From an uncultured Collinsella sp. (GTDB lineage: Bacteria; Actinomycetota; Coriobacteriia; Coriobacteriales; Coriobacteriaceae): a DNA stretch of 64,000 nt. The notes beneath the pieces were generated by a model, which saw only the letters and a program-made list of their open reading frames with translations, did not search any database and was not told the origin of the DNA. Below, piece after piece: positions 51,445 through 60,692 of the stretch. The first letter of the stretch is position 1. Each line of letters begins with the position of its first letter. The DNA lies in the NCBI GenBank assembly GCA_900549745.1, contig URPJ01000004.1, positions 62,001 through 126,000 on the forward strand. The letters run 5' to 3'. A program made the position numbers and the translations under genes.

Positions 51445-53622
51445 CTAGGGGAGGAGCTTCATGGCGGCGTCGTGGGCGGCGTGCTCGTAGGTGTCGTCGA
51501 GGGGCTTGAGCGGCAGCAGGGCGGCAGCCTGTGCATCGCCACGGCGCTCGAGGGCATGGGCGATCAACCAGTCGGCGAGCTCGGGGTTCTTGGGCAGCGC
51601 CGGGCCATGCAGGTACGTGCCGATGACGCCCTTGTAGATCAGGCCCTCAAAGCCATCGTCGCCGTTGTTGCCGGTGCCCGTGACGACGGACGTTCCGAGC
51701 GGCGTGGCATCGGCGTCCAAAAGCGTGCGGCCGCCATGGTTCTCGAATCCCACAAAGGGCTCAGGTGCCAGGTCGGTTTTGACGGCTACGTTGCCGATCA
51801 GGCGGTCGGAGCCGCGTACGGTTTCGGCAGCAATGACCCCCAGACCCTCAATGCGATCCTCGCCCATATAGTACGAACGGCCGAGCAGCTGATAGCTGCC
51901 ACAGATGGCGAGCAGCGAGCCGCCATCCTCAACATAGGATGCGACCTTGTCTTTTTGGGCGAGCAGCTCGTGTGCCACGGCTAGCTGGTCGCGGTCGGAG
52001 CCGCCACCCATCATGACGATATCGGCATCGGTGAGATCGAGTGACTCGCCCATACGGACCTCGTCCACGCGAACGGGGATGCCGCGCCAGGCGCAGCGAC
52101 GCTCGAGGGCGATAACGTTGCCGCCGTCGCCGTAGAGGTTGAGGGCATCGGGGTACAGGTAGACGATGCGCAGCGGGCGCGAAAGCTCGACTGGCGCGAT
52201 GCCGACGGGGACGGCACTGCCATCGGCACACGTTGCAGCGCGGGCAGCAACCGTGGCTGCATCGGCACCCTTCAGCCCATCGAGTTCTTTGACCAGCGGC
52301 GGGAAGGCCGTGTAGTTGGCGACGGCATAGAAAGTGTCGCCTGCGGCTTCATCCGCAACGGCGCCAATTGCCTGCGCGACGTCCGAGATAATCGCGGCAT
52401 CGATGCCGGCGTACTTGAGGCGTACCTGCATGTCGTGCGCACGCGTGCCTCCGGCAAAGGCGACAAGACCCGGTGTGTCGGCGATGCGCTCGAAGTCGAC
52501 GTCGTAGATCCACGAGACATCGTGGCCGTCGGCGTCGTTGTCGTTCAGGAAGAAGGCGCAGAGCCTGCCGCCTGCCGTTTTAATGGACTGGATCTGGCGA
52601 TCGAAGCCCACGGGATTTTTGGCCAGGTTTGCCTCGGCGGTACGGCCGGCGATCTCCCAGCGGCCCATACGTCCGCCGGCGGGGACGTAGGCATCGAGCG
52701 TAGGCTGTAGAAACGCCGTGTCCACGCCCAACTCGCGTGCGGCAAAGAAGGCGGCGGCAACGTTATAGACCATGTACAGACCGTTGTAGCGTGTGGCGAT
52801 GTGTACGGCAGCCGCGTCGGGCGCAGATCCAAAGACCAGGTCGAAGCCGTAGCCGTCGCAGCCGAGCTTCACGCCCGTCACACGGCGGACCAGTGCGGGG
52901 CGTGCCCAACCGCACGAGGGGCAATGGTATGCGCCAAGCTGGCCGTATTGCACGTAGTCGTACTCCAACGGGGCGTTGCACTGCGAGCAAAAGCGCGAGT
53001 CGCTAATGCGGTCGGACTCGGTGTCGGTGGCGCCGTCGATGCCAAAGGCAATACTCGCATTGGGAACGCGCGCGGCAATCGAGGCGCACAGCGGGTCGTC
53101 GGCGTTGTAGATGAGCGTCGTTGCCGGCGAAAGCTCCAACGCGTGGGCGATGACCTCCTGGGTGTGATCGATCTCGCCATAGCGATCTAGCTGGTCGCGG
53201 AACAGGTTGAGCAGCACAAAGTACGTCGGCTTGAGCTTGGGCAGAACGCGTACGGTGTAAAGCTCATCGCACTCAAAAACGCCCACGCGCTTGCCGCTGC
53301 TGGTGTGTTTAAGGCCGCCGCGGGCCTCGAGCAGAGCACCTACCACACCAGGCTCCATATTGTTGCCGGCACGGTTGCACACCACGGCAGCACCGCTGGC
53401 AGCAACGGCGTCGGCGATGAGGTTGGAAGTGGTGGTCTTGCCATTAGTACCCGTAATCACCACGTTGCGGTCGACAAGGCCAGCGAGGTCGCTCAGCAAC
53501 TCGGGGTCGATCTTCATGGCGATGCGGCCGGGGAGTACGCCGCCCTGGCGCTTAAGGACGGAGCGCAGCCCCCAGCGAGCGATATCGCTCGAGGTGCAGG
53601 CAAGAGATGAGCGGAGGTTCAT
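51445..53622 (-). CDS. murT-gatD: MurT-GatD fusion, lipid II isoglutaminyl synthase
   Basis: A 725-residue protein combining two subunits. Residues 1-470 are MurT: Mur ligase P-loop VVITGTNGKTTTSN near residue 55, a four-Cys zinc ribbon (CSQC, then CPSC) near 210, and the DUF1727 domain (NPVGFDRQIQSI). Residues about 485-725 are GatD, a class I-type amidotransferase with the nucleophile Cys in LLAICGSYQLLG and His in GTYLHGPALPKNPEL. The complex amidates D-Glu of lipid II to D-isoglutamine. In Staphylococcus and Streptococcus these are two genes; here they are joined in one frame with no stop. Start ATG 53622 has AGGAACGG upstream. Confidence 0.93.
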   Translation of the reverse strand: MNLRSSLACTSSDIARWGLRSVLKRQGGVLPGRIAMKIDPELLSDLAGLVDRNVVITGTNGKTTTSNLIADAVAASGAAVVCNRAGNNMEPGVVGALLEARGGLKHTSSGKRVGVFECDELYTVRVLPKLKPTYFVLLNLFRDQLDRYGEIDHTQEVIAHALELSPATTLIYNADDPLCASIAARVPNASIAFGIDGATDTESDRISDSRFCSQCNAPLEYDYVQYGQLGAYHCPSCGWARPALVRRVTGVKLGCDGYGFDLVFGSAPDAAAVHIATRYNGLYMVYNVAAAFFAARELGVDTAFLQPTLDAYVPAGGRMGRWEIAGRTAEANLAKNPVGFDRQIQSIKTAGGRLCAFFLNDNDADGHDVSWIYDVDFERIADTPGLVAFAGGTRAHDMQVRLKYAGIDAAIISDVAQAIGAVADEAAGDTFYAVANYTAFPPLVKELDGLKGADAATVAARAATCADGSAVPVGIAPVELSRPLRIVYLYPDALNLYGDGGNVIALERRCAWRGIPVRVDEVRMGESLDLTDADIVMMGGGSDRDQLAVAHELLAQKDKVASYVEDGGSLLAICGSYQLLGRSYYMGEDRIEGLGVIAAETVRGSDRLIGNVAVKTDLAPEPFVGFENHGGRTLLDADATPLGTSVVTGTGNNGDDGFEGLIYKGVIGTYLHGPALPKNPELADWLIAHALERRGDAQAAALLPLKPLDDTYEHAAHDAAMKLLP

Positions 53623-53667
53623 GAAACCGTTCCTAACGTAAACGACATGGTCGGGTCGAGTGCGTCA

Positions 53668-54711
53668 CTAAAATCCGTAGCGGCGCGCAAATTCCTGGGC
53701 AAGCTGCGATACATCTTCGCAGGCGTTGGCCCAGGGGGCAAAGTCGGGAGTGTCCGAGATAATACCGTCCGCTTCCCAAACGGCCTGGTGCGAAAGATCC
53801 CAGGGATCGTGTGGCTCGGGCCGGCAGGGAAGGTACGGTGTCTGGTACATGGGGTTCAGTAAGAAGAACGCGCCACCCTCGCAGCGGTTGGCGAACTCAC
53901 GCAGCGCGCGTGTCGCCGGGCGCATCTTGTTTGTTTTGAACAGCAGAATCGTGCGGGCGAGCAGATACCAAGGAGAGTTCTCGAGGGCATCGGCCCCCAT
54001 CTGCTCCTCGAGCTGGTGGGCCAGGGCAAAAAAGCCGTCCTGGTCTTCCAGACGAGCGAGGGCGAGCAACACGGTGCCGGCAGCTCGGGTGGGATAGCCT
54101 TCCGCCTTAAGAACACGGCGAGAATAGTTGACGGCAGCACGGTAGCGGGCGCTTGCCATACACAGCTGCGAGATGGCCTCGAGTGTGTGAAGCCACCCGA
54201 TAAGAGCCGGCTCGCTCATGGTAAGGTCTGCTGCGGTGACACCGTCGGCCAAAACATTATTGGCCCAGTAGTGCGGGGCTTCCATGTCGAACCCGGGCAC
54301 GCTTTGCTGCAGGTAATCGGCCGTGGTCGCCTCGAGCTTCATCAGGTCACCCAGGCAGGCGTCAACGGGCGTGTCGGCCAGGATGATGGCGAGCAGCTGT
54401 GCGTCGACGGCTAGCGCATCGACGCGGACGATCTTGAGCAGCTCATCGCGCATGTCGTCGAACAGGCGATTGCGCGTCTGCTCGAACTCCTCGTCGCTGC
54501 CCATGTCCTCGATGCGATGGAGCTCGTCGAGCAGGTGGCGATGAACACCGGCGTAGGACAGCAGCGCCTGGGCATGCTCGGACTGCGCATACTTATGAGG
54601 GTTGACGTTCACGTCGTTATGGACAAGCTCGCGTGCTGCATCGGTGAGCTCGGGGTGCGACGCCAGATAGGTGCGCTCCAGGTAGGCGGGGATGTAGACG
54701 CTCGGATCCAT
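53668..54711 (-). CDS. Hypothetical helical-repeat protein (paralogue 2)
   Basis: A 347-residue soluble protein with no signal peptide, mostly helical (Ala/Leu/Glu rich). Segments such as YRAAVNYSRRVLKAEGYP and GTVLLALARLEDQDGFFAL look like TPR-type helix pairs. No catalytic motif is recognised. ATG 54711 overlaps the stop of the upstream gene (TAATG), and that gene encodes a protein of similar size and style, so the two are likely paralogues that work together. They sit 40 bases upstream of the MurT-GatD gene on the same strand, which may hint at a cell-wall role. That link is speculative. Confidence 0.6.
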   Translation of the reverse strand: MDPSVYIPAYLERTYLASHPELTDAARELVHNDVNVNPHKYAQSEHAQALLSYAGVHRHLLDELHRIEDMGSDEEFEQTRNRLFDDMRDELLKIVRVDALAVDAQLLAIILADTPVDACLGDLMKLEATTADYLQQSVPGFDMEAPHYWANNVLADGVTAADLTMSEPALIGWLHTLEAISQLCMASARYRAAVNYSRRVLKAEGYPTRAAGTVLLALARLEDQDGFFALAHQLEEQMGADALENSPWYLLARTILLFKTNKMRPATRALREFANRCEGGAFFLLNPMYQTPYLPCRPEPHDPWDLSHQAVWEADGIISDTPDFAPWANACEDVSQLAQEFARRYGF

Positions 54712-55787
54712 TAGAGGTCTCCTCCCTTAAACGGCAAACCCTGCTCGGCCGCCCGCAGTATGCGCTCATCGATTTGGGAACGCACGATATCGTTGGTGGC
54801 GACCCAGGCGGCAAAGCTGGCGTTGTCGGGGGCGCCCAGGCCCTCCTGCAGTACCGGCGTCGCCTCGGACAGCGCGAGGACAAGCTCGTCGGTGGAACCC
54901 GCACCCACGTTGACGCGGGCATAGACGCCATCGGGAAACTCGGTTTGGAAGTAGAGCGCCTCGGCTGCGTGCGGACACGAGCGCGCAAGGATGCGCAAGT
55001 AGTGCTCGGCGCCATCGTAATCCAGCTCGCGCCAGGCTGCGCTCATCAGCGCGATGAGCGTCCACGGGTCCAAGTCACGCTCCGCATCTTTGGGGCGGCG
55101 GCGCAGCGGGGTATTCGCGAGGTACGGCACGGAGTGAGCGGAGCGAAAGCGCTTGAGCTCCTCGGCGGGGTATTCGAGCTTTGCCATGGCGAGCATTGCG
55201 GTGTGGCGGACGCCGGCAGGATCGTTGGGGGCAAAGTCGAGGCTGCGATTCGCGGCTTCGAGCGACATGCGATAGCGGCCGCTAATGAGGGCGCGCGATG
55301 CCAAGGCGGCAAGCCAGCGCAGATAGGGGCGGCGCGTAAGGTCGCCTGCGGCCTCGCGCTCGTAGGGGTCCTGGGCCGAGGCGATTTTGAGCGCTAGGTC
55401 GTGCTCGACCTCATCGCACTTGGACACCAGGTACTGTACGTATTCCTCGTTGGATTCGGCGGTGAGTGCCGTCAGCATGCGCTGAGCGTCCCAGTTGGCC
55501 GGATCGAGTGCGGCCGCCTCGCGGAGCATGTTCTCGGCAGCTGTCTCTTCTTGCTCTGCCTGGGTATCGTCAGGGATAAAGGGAATGCGGTAGTCGACAG
55601 CCTCGACCACCTTGGCAATGAGGTGCCCGGCGCGGTCGCGGTCGTGCACGATGAGCGGTGCGGGGTTGCGGGTGAATTGTTCCATCAGACGCTCTACGGC
55701 GGCAGCGTCGGTGAGCGGGATATTGTCGCGGCGCAAGGCCTCAAGAACGAGGCGATGGCAATCCTCTTGAATGGGATCGAATGCCAT
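54711..55787 (-). CDS. Hypothetical helical-repeat protein (paralogue 1)
   Basis: A 358-residue soluble protein beginning MAFDPIQEDCHRLVLEAL behind GGAGG; the longer frame to 55817 is rejected for that reason. The first 100 residues hold a short domain of their own (PAPLIVHDRDRAGHLIAKV), followed by TPR-like helices: YRMSLEAANRSLDFAPNDP and YDGAEHYLRILARSCPHAAEAL are typical TPR patterns. It is translationally coupled to the next gene. Function unknown; TPR proteins usually act as scaffolds. Confidence 0.6.
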   Translation of the reverse strand: MAFDPIQEDCHRLVLEALRRDNIPLTDAAAVERLMEQFTRNPAPLIVHDRDRAGHLIAKVVEAVDYRIPFIPDDTQAEQEETAAENMLREAAALDPANWDAQRMLTALTAESNEEYVQYLVSKCDEVEHDLALKIASAQDPYEREAAGDLTRRPYLRWLAALASRALISGRYRMSLEAANRSLDFAPNDPAGVRHTAMLAMAKLEYPAEELKRFRSAHSVPYLANTPLRRRPKDAERDLDPWTLIALMSAAWRELDYDGAEHYLRILARSCPHAAEALYFQTEFPDGVYARVNVGAGSTDELVLALSEATPVLQEGLGAPDNASFAAWVATNDIVRSQIDERILRAAEQGLPFKGGDL

Positions 55788-56287
55788 GGGGCCTCCTTTG
55801 CTGCGGTTAGGGTTCAAATGTTTCTATATAAGGTTCTAGTTTACCCGCATGTGGCACACCGGGGGTGCCGCACTTGGACTTGCACCTTTGCACCACGAAG
55901 ACGGATGTCGCACAAATGTCGGCACCTTGGACGACCGAGTGGTATCACGGTGCCGCAAACGGTCGATTTTTGGCGGCGAACGGTGCATATTTTGGAGGGG
56001 CACCGTCCTGCCCAGGATATGTAGTCAACCTTGATAAAACGTTTGCCCAGCTTGGGAGTATGAATGCCGCACAAGGGTCTTCAGGGATAGAAAAAACGTT
56101 TCATCATTGGCGGCTTTAGGTGAATAACTGACCAACCAGAACGGTAAAATAGTGTTTGTCTGAGCGTTGAGACGTTTAGACATCGCGCATTGTCATCGCC
56201 GGCAACGCGCAAACCGGTCCTAACGGAGCCAATTGGGTGCTCCGTTATATACGCAAGTCTAAGAGGGGCTTGTTTAGGAGGCACAGT
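55788..56287 (+). promoter_or_regulatory. Gap and leader before the iron alcohol dehydrogenase
   Basis: No convincing gene in 500 bases; several GGTGCCGC-like words recur at 55870-56010. A -10-like TAAAAT is at 56145-56150. A perfect hairpin TAACGGAGC/GCTCCGTTA (56221-56247) lies 40 bases before the start codon in the leader. Confidence 0.4.
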
Positions 56288-57511
56288 ATGGGACGTTTTA
56301 CCAATCCTCGCGATCTGTACTTTGGTGAGGGCGCTCGCCACGAGGTGAAGAACCTCAAGGGCAAGAAGGCCATCATCGTTTCTGGCGGCAGCTCTATGCG
56401 CCGCGGCGGGTTCCTGCAGGACGTCGAGGCCGACCTCAAAGAGGGCGGCTTCGAGGTCAAGCTGTTCGAGGGCGTCGAGTCCGATCCGTCCATCGAGACG
56501 GTCATGAAGGGCGCCGAGGCCATGCGCGAGTTCGAGCCCGACTGGATTATCGCCATCGGCGGCGGCTCGCCCATCGATGCCGCTAAGGCCATGTGGGTCT
56601 TCTACGAGTATCCCGAGGAGTCCTTCGATAACATCATCCAGCCGTTCAGCTTCCCCGAGCTGCGTCAGAAGGCTCACTTCTGCGCCATTTCCTCTACCTC
56701 CGGTACCGCTACCGAGGTCACTGCCTTCTCCGTCATCACCGACTACGCCAAGGGCATCAAGTACCCGCTGGCCGACTTCAACATCACCCCTGATGTCGCC
56801 ATCGTCGACCCCGAGCTCACCTACACCATGCCCGCCAAGCTGTGCGCTCACACCGGCATGGACGCTCTGACCCACTGCATGGAGGCCTACGTTTCCACCT
56901 GCGCCTCTATGTTCACCGATGCCAACGCTCTGCACGGCATCCGCGAGATCGTCGAGTGGCTGCCCAAGTCCTATGCTGGCGACCATGAGGCCCGTCAGCA
57001 CATGCACGAGGCTCAGTGCATCGCCGGTATCGCCTTCTCCTCGGGCCTGCTCGGCATCGTTCACTCAATGGCTCACAAGACCGGTGCTGCCTTCGAGAAC
57101 GGCCACATCATCCACGGTGCCGCTAACGCCATGTACCTGGGCAAGGTCATCCAGTGGAACTCCAAGGATCCCCGTGCTGCCGAGCGTTACGCTTACGTGG
57201 CCAAGGAGATCCTGCACCTTCCCGGCGAGACCAACGAGGAGCTCATCGCTGCGCTCGTCCAGAAGATCCGCGACCTCAACGACCAGCTCAACATTCCGCA
57301 GTCCATCAAGGATTACGCGAATGGTGGCGTGAAGGTCGACGCCGAGAACCCGCAGATGGTTTCCGAGGAGGAGTTCCTCGCCAAGCTGCCCGAGATCGCC
57401 GCGAACGCCGAGCAGGACGCCTGCACGCCCGAGAACCCGCGTGAGACCAAGGCTGCCGACTTCGAGAAGATCCTCAAGGCCTGCTACTACGACACCGACA
57501 TCGATTTCTAA
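56288..57511 (+). CDS. Iron-containing alcohol dehydrogenase
   Basis: A 407-residue group III alcohol dehydrogenase. NAD(P) contacts lie in IIAIGGGSPIDAAKAMW near residue 97 and SSTSGTATEVTAFSVI near 140. Iron ligands are Asp and His in VDPELTYTMP-x-HTGMDALTHCMEAY and His in HSMAHKTGAAF and ENGHIIHGAANA. Such enzymes reduce aldehydes to alcohols (butanol or ethanol dehydrogenase) or act in 1,3-propanediol formation. Start ATG 56288 behind TTAGGAGG. gldA follows after a terminator, so the two may act on related substrates. Confidence 0.92.
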   Translation: MGRFTNPRDLYFGEGARHEVKNLKGKKAIIVSGGSSMRRGGFLQDVEADLKEGGFEVKLFEGVESDPSIETVMKGAEAMREFEPDWIIAIGGGSPIDAAKAMWVFYEYPEESFDNIIQPFSFPELRQKAHFCAISSTSGTATEVTAFSVITDYAKGIKYPLADFNITPDVAIVDPELTYTMPAKLCAHTGMDALTHCMEAYVSTCASMFTDANALHGIREIVEWLPKSYAGDHEARQHMHEAQCIAGIAFSSGLLGIVHSMAHKTGAAFENGHIIHGAANAMYLGKVIQWNSKDPRAAERYAYVAKEILHLPGETNEELIAALVQKIRDLNDQLNIPQSIKDYANGGVKVDAENPQMVSEEEFLAKLPEIAANAEQDACTPENPRETKAADFEKILKACYYDTDIDF

Positions 57512-57532
57512 TCGACTCTTGTTATCGTAACG

Positions 57533-57573
57533 AGGGGCTCCGCACGTATCCGTACGGAGCCCCTTTCTTTTTT
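57533..57573 (+). terminator. Terminator after the iron alcohol dehydrogenase
   Basis: GGGGCTCCG and CGGAGCCCC pair around a 12-base loop, then TTTCTTTTTT. gldA starts 17 bases later. Confidence 0.9.
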
Positions 57574-57589
57574 AGAGAATGGGATAGTT

Positions 57590-58690
57590 ATGGCTGCAAT
57601 CTTCAATAGCCCCAGCAAGTACATCCAGGGCCCGGACGAGCTCGCCAAGCTCGGCTCCTATGTCGAGCCGCTCGGTGCTAAGGCCCTCGTCATCGTGACG
57701 CCTTCGGGCAAGAAGCGCGTCGGTGCCAAGATCGAGGGTGGTTTTGCCGAGGCCAAGGCCGAGCTGCTGTTTGAGGACTTTAACGGCGAGTGCTCCAAGG
57801 GCGAGGTCGATCGCCTGGTTGCGCTCGCGCGCGACAACGGTTGCGACATCATCGTCGGTGTCGGTGGCGGCAAGATCCTCGACACCGCCAAGGCCGTTGC
57901 CTACTACCTGGAGTCCCCGGTTATCATTTGCCCCACCATCGCCTCGACCGATGCACCGTGCTCGGCACTTTCGGTGCTCTACACCGATGACGGCCAGTTC
58001 GATAAATATCTCTTCCTTAAGGCAAACCCCAACATTGTCCTGATGGATACGACGGTTATCGCGGCGAGCCCGGTGCGCCTGACGGTTTCCGGTATGGGCG
58101 ATGCGCTCGCAACCTACTTTGAGGCCCAGGCGACGCATGATGCCGACGGTGGCACTTGCGCCGGCGGCAAGGGCGGAATGGCCGGCCTGGCGCTCGCCAA
58201 GCTCTGCTATGAGACGCTTATGGCCGATGGCGTCAAGGCCAAGGTCGCGCTGGAGAAGGGTGCGCTCACGCCTGCCGTCGAGCATATCATCGAGGCCAAT
58301 ACGCTGCTTTCGGGCATTGGCTTTGAGAGCTCGGGCCTTGCCGCTGCTCATGCCATCCACAATGGCCTGACGATGCTGCCCGAGTGCCACGGCATGTATC
58401 ACGGCGAGAAGGTCGCCTTTGGCACCATCGTCCAGCTGGTACTCGAGGATGCTCCGACTGAGAAACTCGAGGAAGTCTTGGGCTTCTGCATTGAGTTGGG
58501 CCTGCCGGTCACGATGAAGGAACTTGGCGTTGCCGAGCTTACGCGCGAGCAGGCCATGATTGTTGCCGAGGCCGCCTGCGCGCCCGATGACACCATGTGC
58601 AACATGCCGTTTGAGGTGACGCCCGAGATGGTCGCCAACGCCATCCTGGGTGCCGACGCACTGGGTCACTACTACCTTATGGATGAGTAA
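57590..58690 (+). CDS. gldA: Glycerol dehydrogenase
   Basis: A 366-residue NAD-dependent enzyme that oxidises glycerol to dihydroxyacetone. SKYIQGPDELAKLG begins it, IIVGVGGGKILDTAKAVA near residue 90 binds NAD, and zinc ligands are Asp in GMGDALATYFEA and His in LAAAHAIHNGLT and MYHGEKVAFGT. Length is standard. The ribosome binding site is weak (GAATGGGATAG). The next 120-codon frame is a diverged piece of the same family. Confidence 0.94.
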   Translation: MAAIFNSPSKYIQGPDELAKLGSYVEPLGAKALVIVTPSGKKRVGAKIEGGFAEAKAELLFEDFNGECSKGEVDRLVALARDNGCDIIVGVGGGKILDTAKAVAYYLESPVIICPTIASTDAPCSALSVLYTDDGQFDKYLFLKANPNIVLMDTTVIAASPVRLTVSGMGDALATYFEAQATHDADGGTCAGGKGGMAGLALAKLCYETLMADGVKAKVALEKGALTPAVEHIIEANTLLSGIGFESSGLAAAHAIHNGLTMLPECHGMYHGEKVAFGTIVQLVLEDAPTEKLEEVLGFCIELGLPVTMKELGVAELTREQAMIVAEAACAPDDTMCNMPFEVTPEMVANAILGADALGHYYLMDE

Positions 58691-58704
58691 ACTAAGGTAA
58701 GGAA

Positions 58705-58740
58705 GGGGCAAAGCCGACAGACGGCTTTGCCCCTTTTTTG
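58705..58740 (+). terminator. Terminator of gldA
   Basis: GGGGCAAAGCCG and CGGCTTTGCCCC pair with loop ACAGA, then TTTTTT. Confidence 0.93.
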
Positions 58741-58743
58741 CTA

Positions 58744-58804
58744 TGGTGCAAAGTGGCCTGTCTCCAATGCACAAGTTGGTGCAGAGGGCAGGTTACTTTG
58801 CGCC
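58744..58804. repeat. Divergent family B-like hairpin (copy 6)
   Basis: GGTGCAAAGT-x-GCCTG pairs with CAGGTTACTTTGCGCC; the middle holds TCTCCAATGCAC/GTTGGTGCAGAG. It shares the CAAAG/CTTTG stem and the CCTG/CAGG words with family B but has other stem ends. Confidence 0.5.
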
Positions 58805-58816
58805 AATCGTTGTTTG

Positions 58817-59173
58817 ATGAAGGGCGGATTCTCGTATGGCGCTCCCATGGTTTATGGCGGTCCGGGCCGGTATGTTCAGGGGCCGGGAGAGCTCTCGCGT
58901 CAAGGCAGATTTCTGTCATGGCTGGGGTGCTCCGCCTATGTCCTGTTTGACCAAGGCACCGAGGATCGACTGTGCAAACAGATCGTCGATGGATTTCTGG
59001 GCGAAGATCTAAGCGAGCCGTTCTTTAAGATTTATGACGGTCCGTGCAGCGAGATTTCCGATGTCGACCTGCAAGGTGTTGCAAATGCGGTCTTTAGTAA
59101 CGAGCGTAACATGGCCAACGAGCAGGCCAAGGTGACCAAACAGAAGCTCGTGCAGCTCATGTGCGAGGCATAG
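58817..59173 (+). pseudogene. Truncated glycerol-dehydrogenase-like gene
   Basis: An open frame of 118 residues. GGPGRYVQGPGELSRQGRF parallels NSPSKYIQGPDELAKLGSY of GldA next door, and the following 65 residues keep the layout of the first Rossmann strand and helix. The NAD-binding GGG motif and all zinc ligands are missing, so it cannot be a working dehydrogenase. It ends with MANEQAKVTKQKLVQLM, which is not GldA-like. Either a decayed paralogue or a small protein of new use. Confidence 0.6.
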
Positions 59174-59324
59174 CTTGGCGCTTGATCGACCTTGTGCAAT
59201 CGGGGCGGCGATAAGCCATGGGCTATTTGCCGCAAAGATGCGCCGCGTGTAATTTACCCGAGGCGTGGGCCGATGGCGTATCATTATCTCTTGCTTGTTT
59301 GCACTGCTCAGGGAGGGGCCGCGC

Positions 59325-60578
59325 ATGGCGCAGGAACACGATCTGTTTGATGACATTATCGAGATCAGCAAGGGTTTCGACTTTCTAAAAAACCCGCTTG
59401 GCGGTGTGACCGATGCGCTCGATCCGTCGGCGCCGCAGTGGAATCCTGCCGACTACAAGGAGCGTCCGCGTGGCAACACCATTCCGTGCCTGACCTGCAA
59501 AAACGAAAAGAGCAGCTGCACCGCGTGCATGGACGTTTGCCCGGTCGACGCTATCGAGGTCGAGGAAGACGCTATCGAGATCCTCGACTCCTGTCGCAAG
59601 TGCGGCCTGTGCGCCGCTGCCTGTCCGACCGAGGCGATCATTTCGCCGCGCCTGGCGCCCAAAAACCTGTATGACGATATCGTCTCTGCTGCTACGAGCC
59701 ACGAGACCGCCTACGTCACCTGCACGCGCGCCCTCAAGCGCATGCCGCGCGAAAACGAGGTCGTCGTTGCCTGCGTGGGCGATATTACGGCCGAGACCTG
59801 GTTCTCGGTACTGGCGGACTATCCCAACGTGAGTGTGTACCTGCCGTTGGGTGTGTGCGATAAATGCCGCAACACCGGTGGTGAGGACATTCTGGGCGAG
59901 GCCATTGCTACCGCCGAGGAGTGGGCGGGCACGGGCATGGGTCTGGAGGTCGATCCCAAGAGCCTCAAGTGCCATAAGCGCCGCGAGTACGAGCGCAAGG
60001 AGTACATGGAAAAGATCGCCCGCACCACTGGCCTTACCGTGACCAAGCTCAACCCGGCAACGGCGGCGCTGGCCTCGGTGACGCAGAAACTCAAAGCCCA
60101 CCGCCACCAGATTACCCAGTTGGAGCGCACGCTCAACACCATGTGCGGCACCACGACGACCAAGCGTCGCCGTACGCTTACGCACGGTCGCCAGCTGGTG
60201 CTCTCGACGTTGCAAAACCACCCCGAGCTTGCCCAGAACATGCAGGTGAGTACGCCGGAGTGCGATTTTGACAAGTGCACGTCGTGCGGCGAGTGCGTCA
60301 ACGTGTGCCCCACGTTTGCCTGCGATTTGGTGGGAAGCGGTCGCTTTGCGTTGGAGTCCACGTATTGTTTGGGCTGCGGTGCCTGTGCCAAGGTGTGTCC
60401 CGAGCACGCGCTCAAGCTTGTTGAGCACGATGCGTCCAACTTGGTCGTCGTCGACCCCGAGGCCGAGGAAAAGGCCGCCCAGAAGGCGAAGGCTCACGAA
60501 GAAGCTGAGAAGGTCAAGGCCGAGGCAAAGGCCAAGCTGGACAAGATGCTCGACCAGGTGGAGAAGCTCGCGGACTAG
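59325..60578 (+). CDS. Tetracluster ferredoxin-like protein
   Basis: A 417-residue protein with two separate 2x[4Fe-4S] ferredoxin domains. The first is near residues 65-108 (CTACMDVCPVDAIE, then CRKCGLCAAACPTEAI), the second near 315-365 (CTSCGECVNVCPTFACDL, then CLGCGACAKVCPEHAL). The middle 200 residues carry more Cys (GVCDKCRNTGG and KCHKRREYERK). A Lys/Glu/Ala-rich coiled helix ends the protein. It should pass electrons between soluble enzymes; no partner gene is adjacent. Start ATG 59325 follows GGGAGGGG. Similar proteins lie near dehydrogenase or HdrA-type systems in anaerobes. Confidence 0.82.
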   Translation: MAQEHDLFDDIIEISKGFDFLKNPLGGVTDALDPSAPQWNPADYKERPRGNTIPCLTCKNEKSSCTACMDVCPVDAIEVEEDAIEILDSCRKCGLCAAACPTEAIISPRLAPKNLYDDIVSAATSHETAYVTCTRALKRMPRENEVVVACVGDITAETWFSVLADYPNVSVYLPLGVCDKCRNTGGEDILGEAIATAEEWAGTGMGLEVDPKSLKCHKRREYERKEYMEKIARTTGLTVTKLNPATAALASVTQKLKAHRHQITQLERTLNTMCGTTTTKRRRTLTHGRQLVLSTLQNHPELAQNMQVSTPECDFDKCTSCGECVNVCPTFACDLVGSGRFALESTYCLGCGACAKVCPEHALKLVEHDASNLVVVDPEAEEKAAQKAKAHEEAEKVKAEAKAKLDKMLDQVEKLAD

Positions 60579-60605
60579 TCAGCGAGCTCTATCTCTGCTT
60601 CATTT

Positions 60606-60655
60606 GCGCCGCCGCGGTGTCCGGATTCGCCCGGATGCTGCGGCGGCGCTATACT
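60606..60655 (+). promoter_or_regulatory. Hairpin and -10 element before ychF
   Basis: GCGCCGCCGC pairs with GCGGCGGCGC around a loop with CCGGAT words (60606-60649), followed at once by TATACT (60650-60655). The hairpin may end the ferredoxin transcript; TATACT is the likely ychF -10 box. Confidence 0.55.
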
Positions 60656-60692
60656 TATACGGTTTGAAGTACCTGTACCAAAAGGAGCTGTC

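Noticed and set aside
55841..56074. 77-codon Cys-rich minus-strand frame
   Set aside because: It lies in a region of recurring GGTGCC words, has no ribosome binding site, and shows no family pattern.
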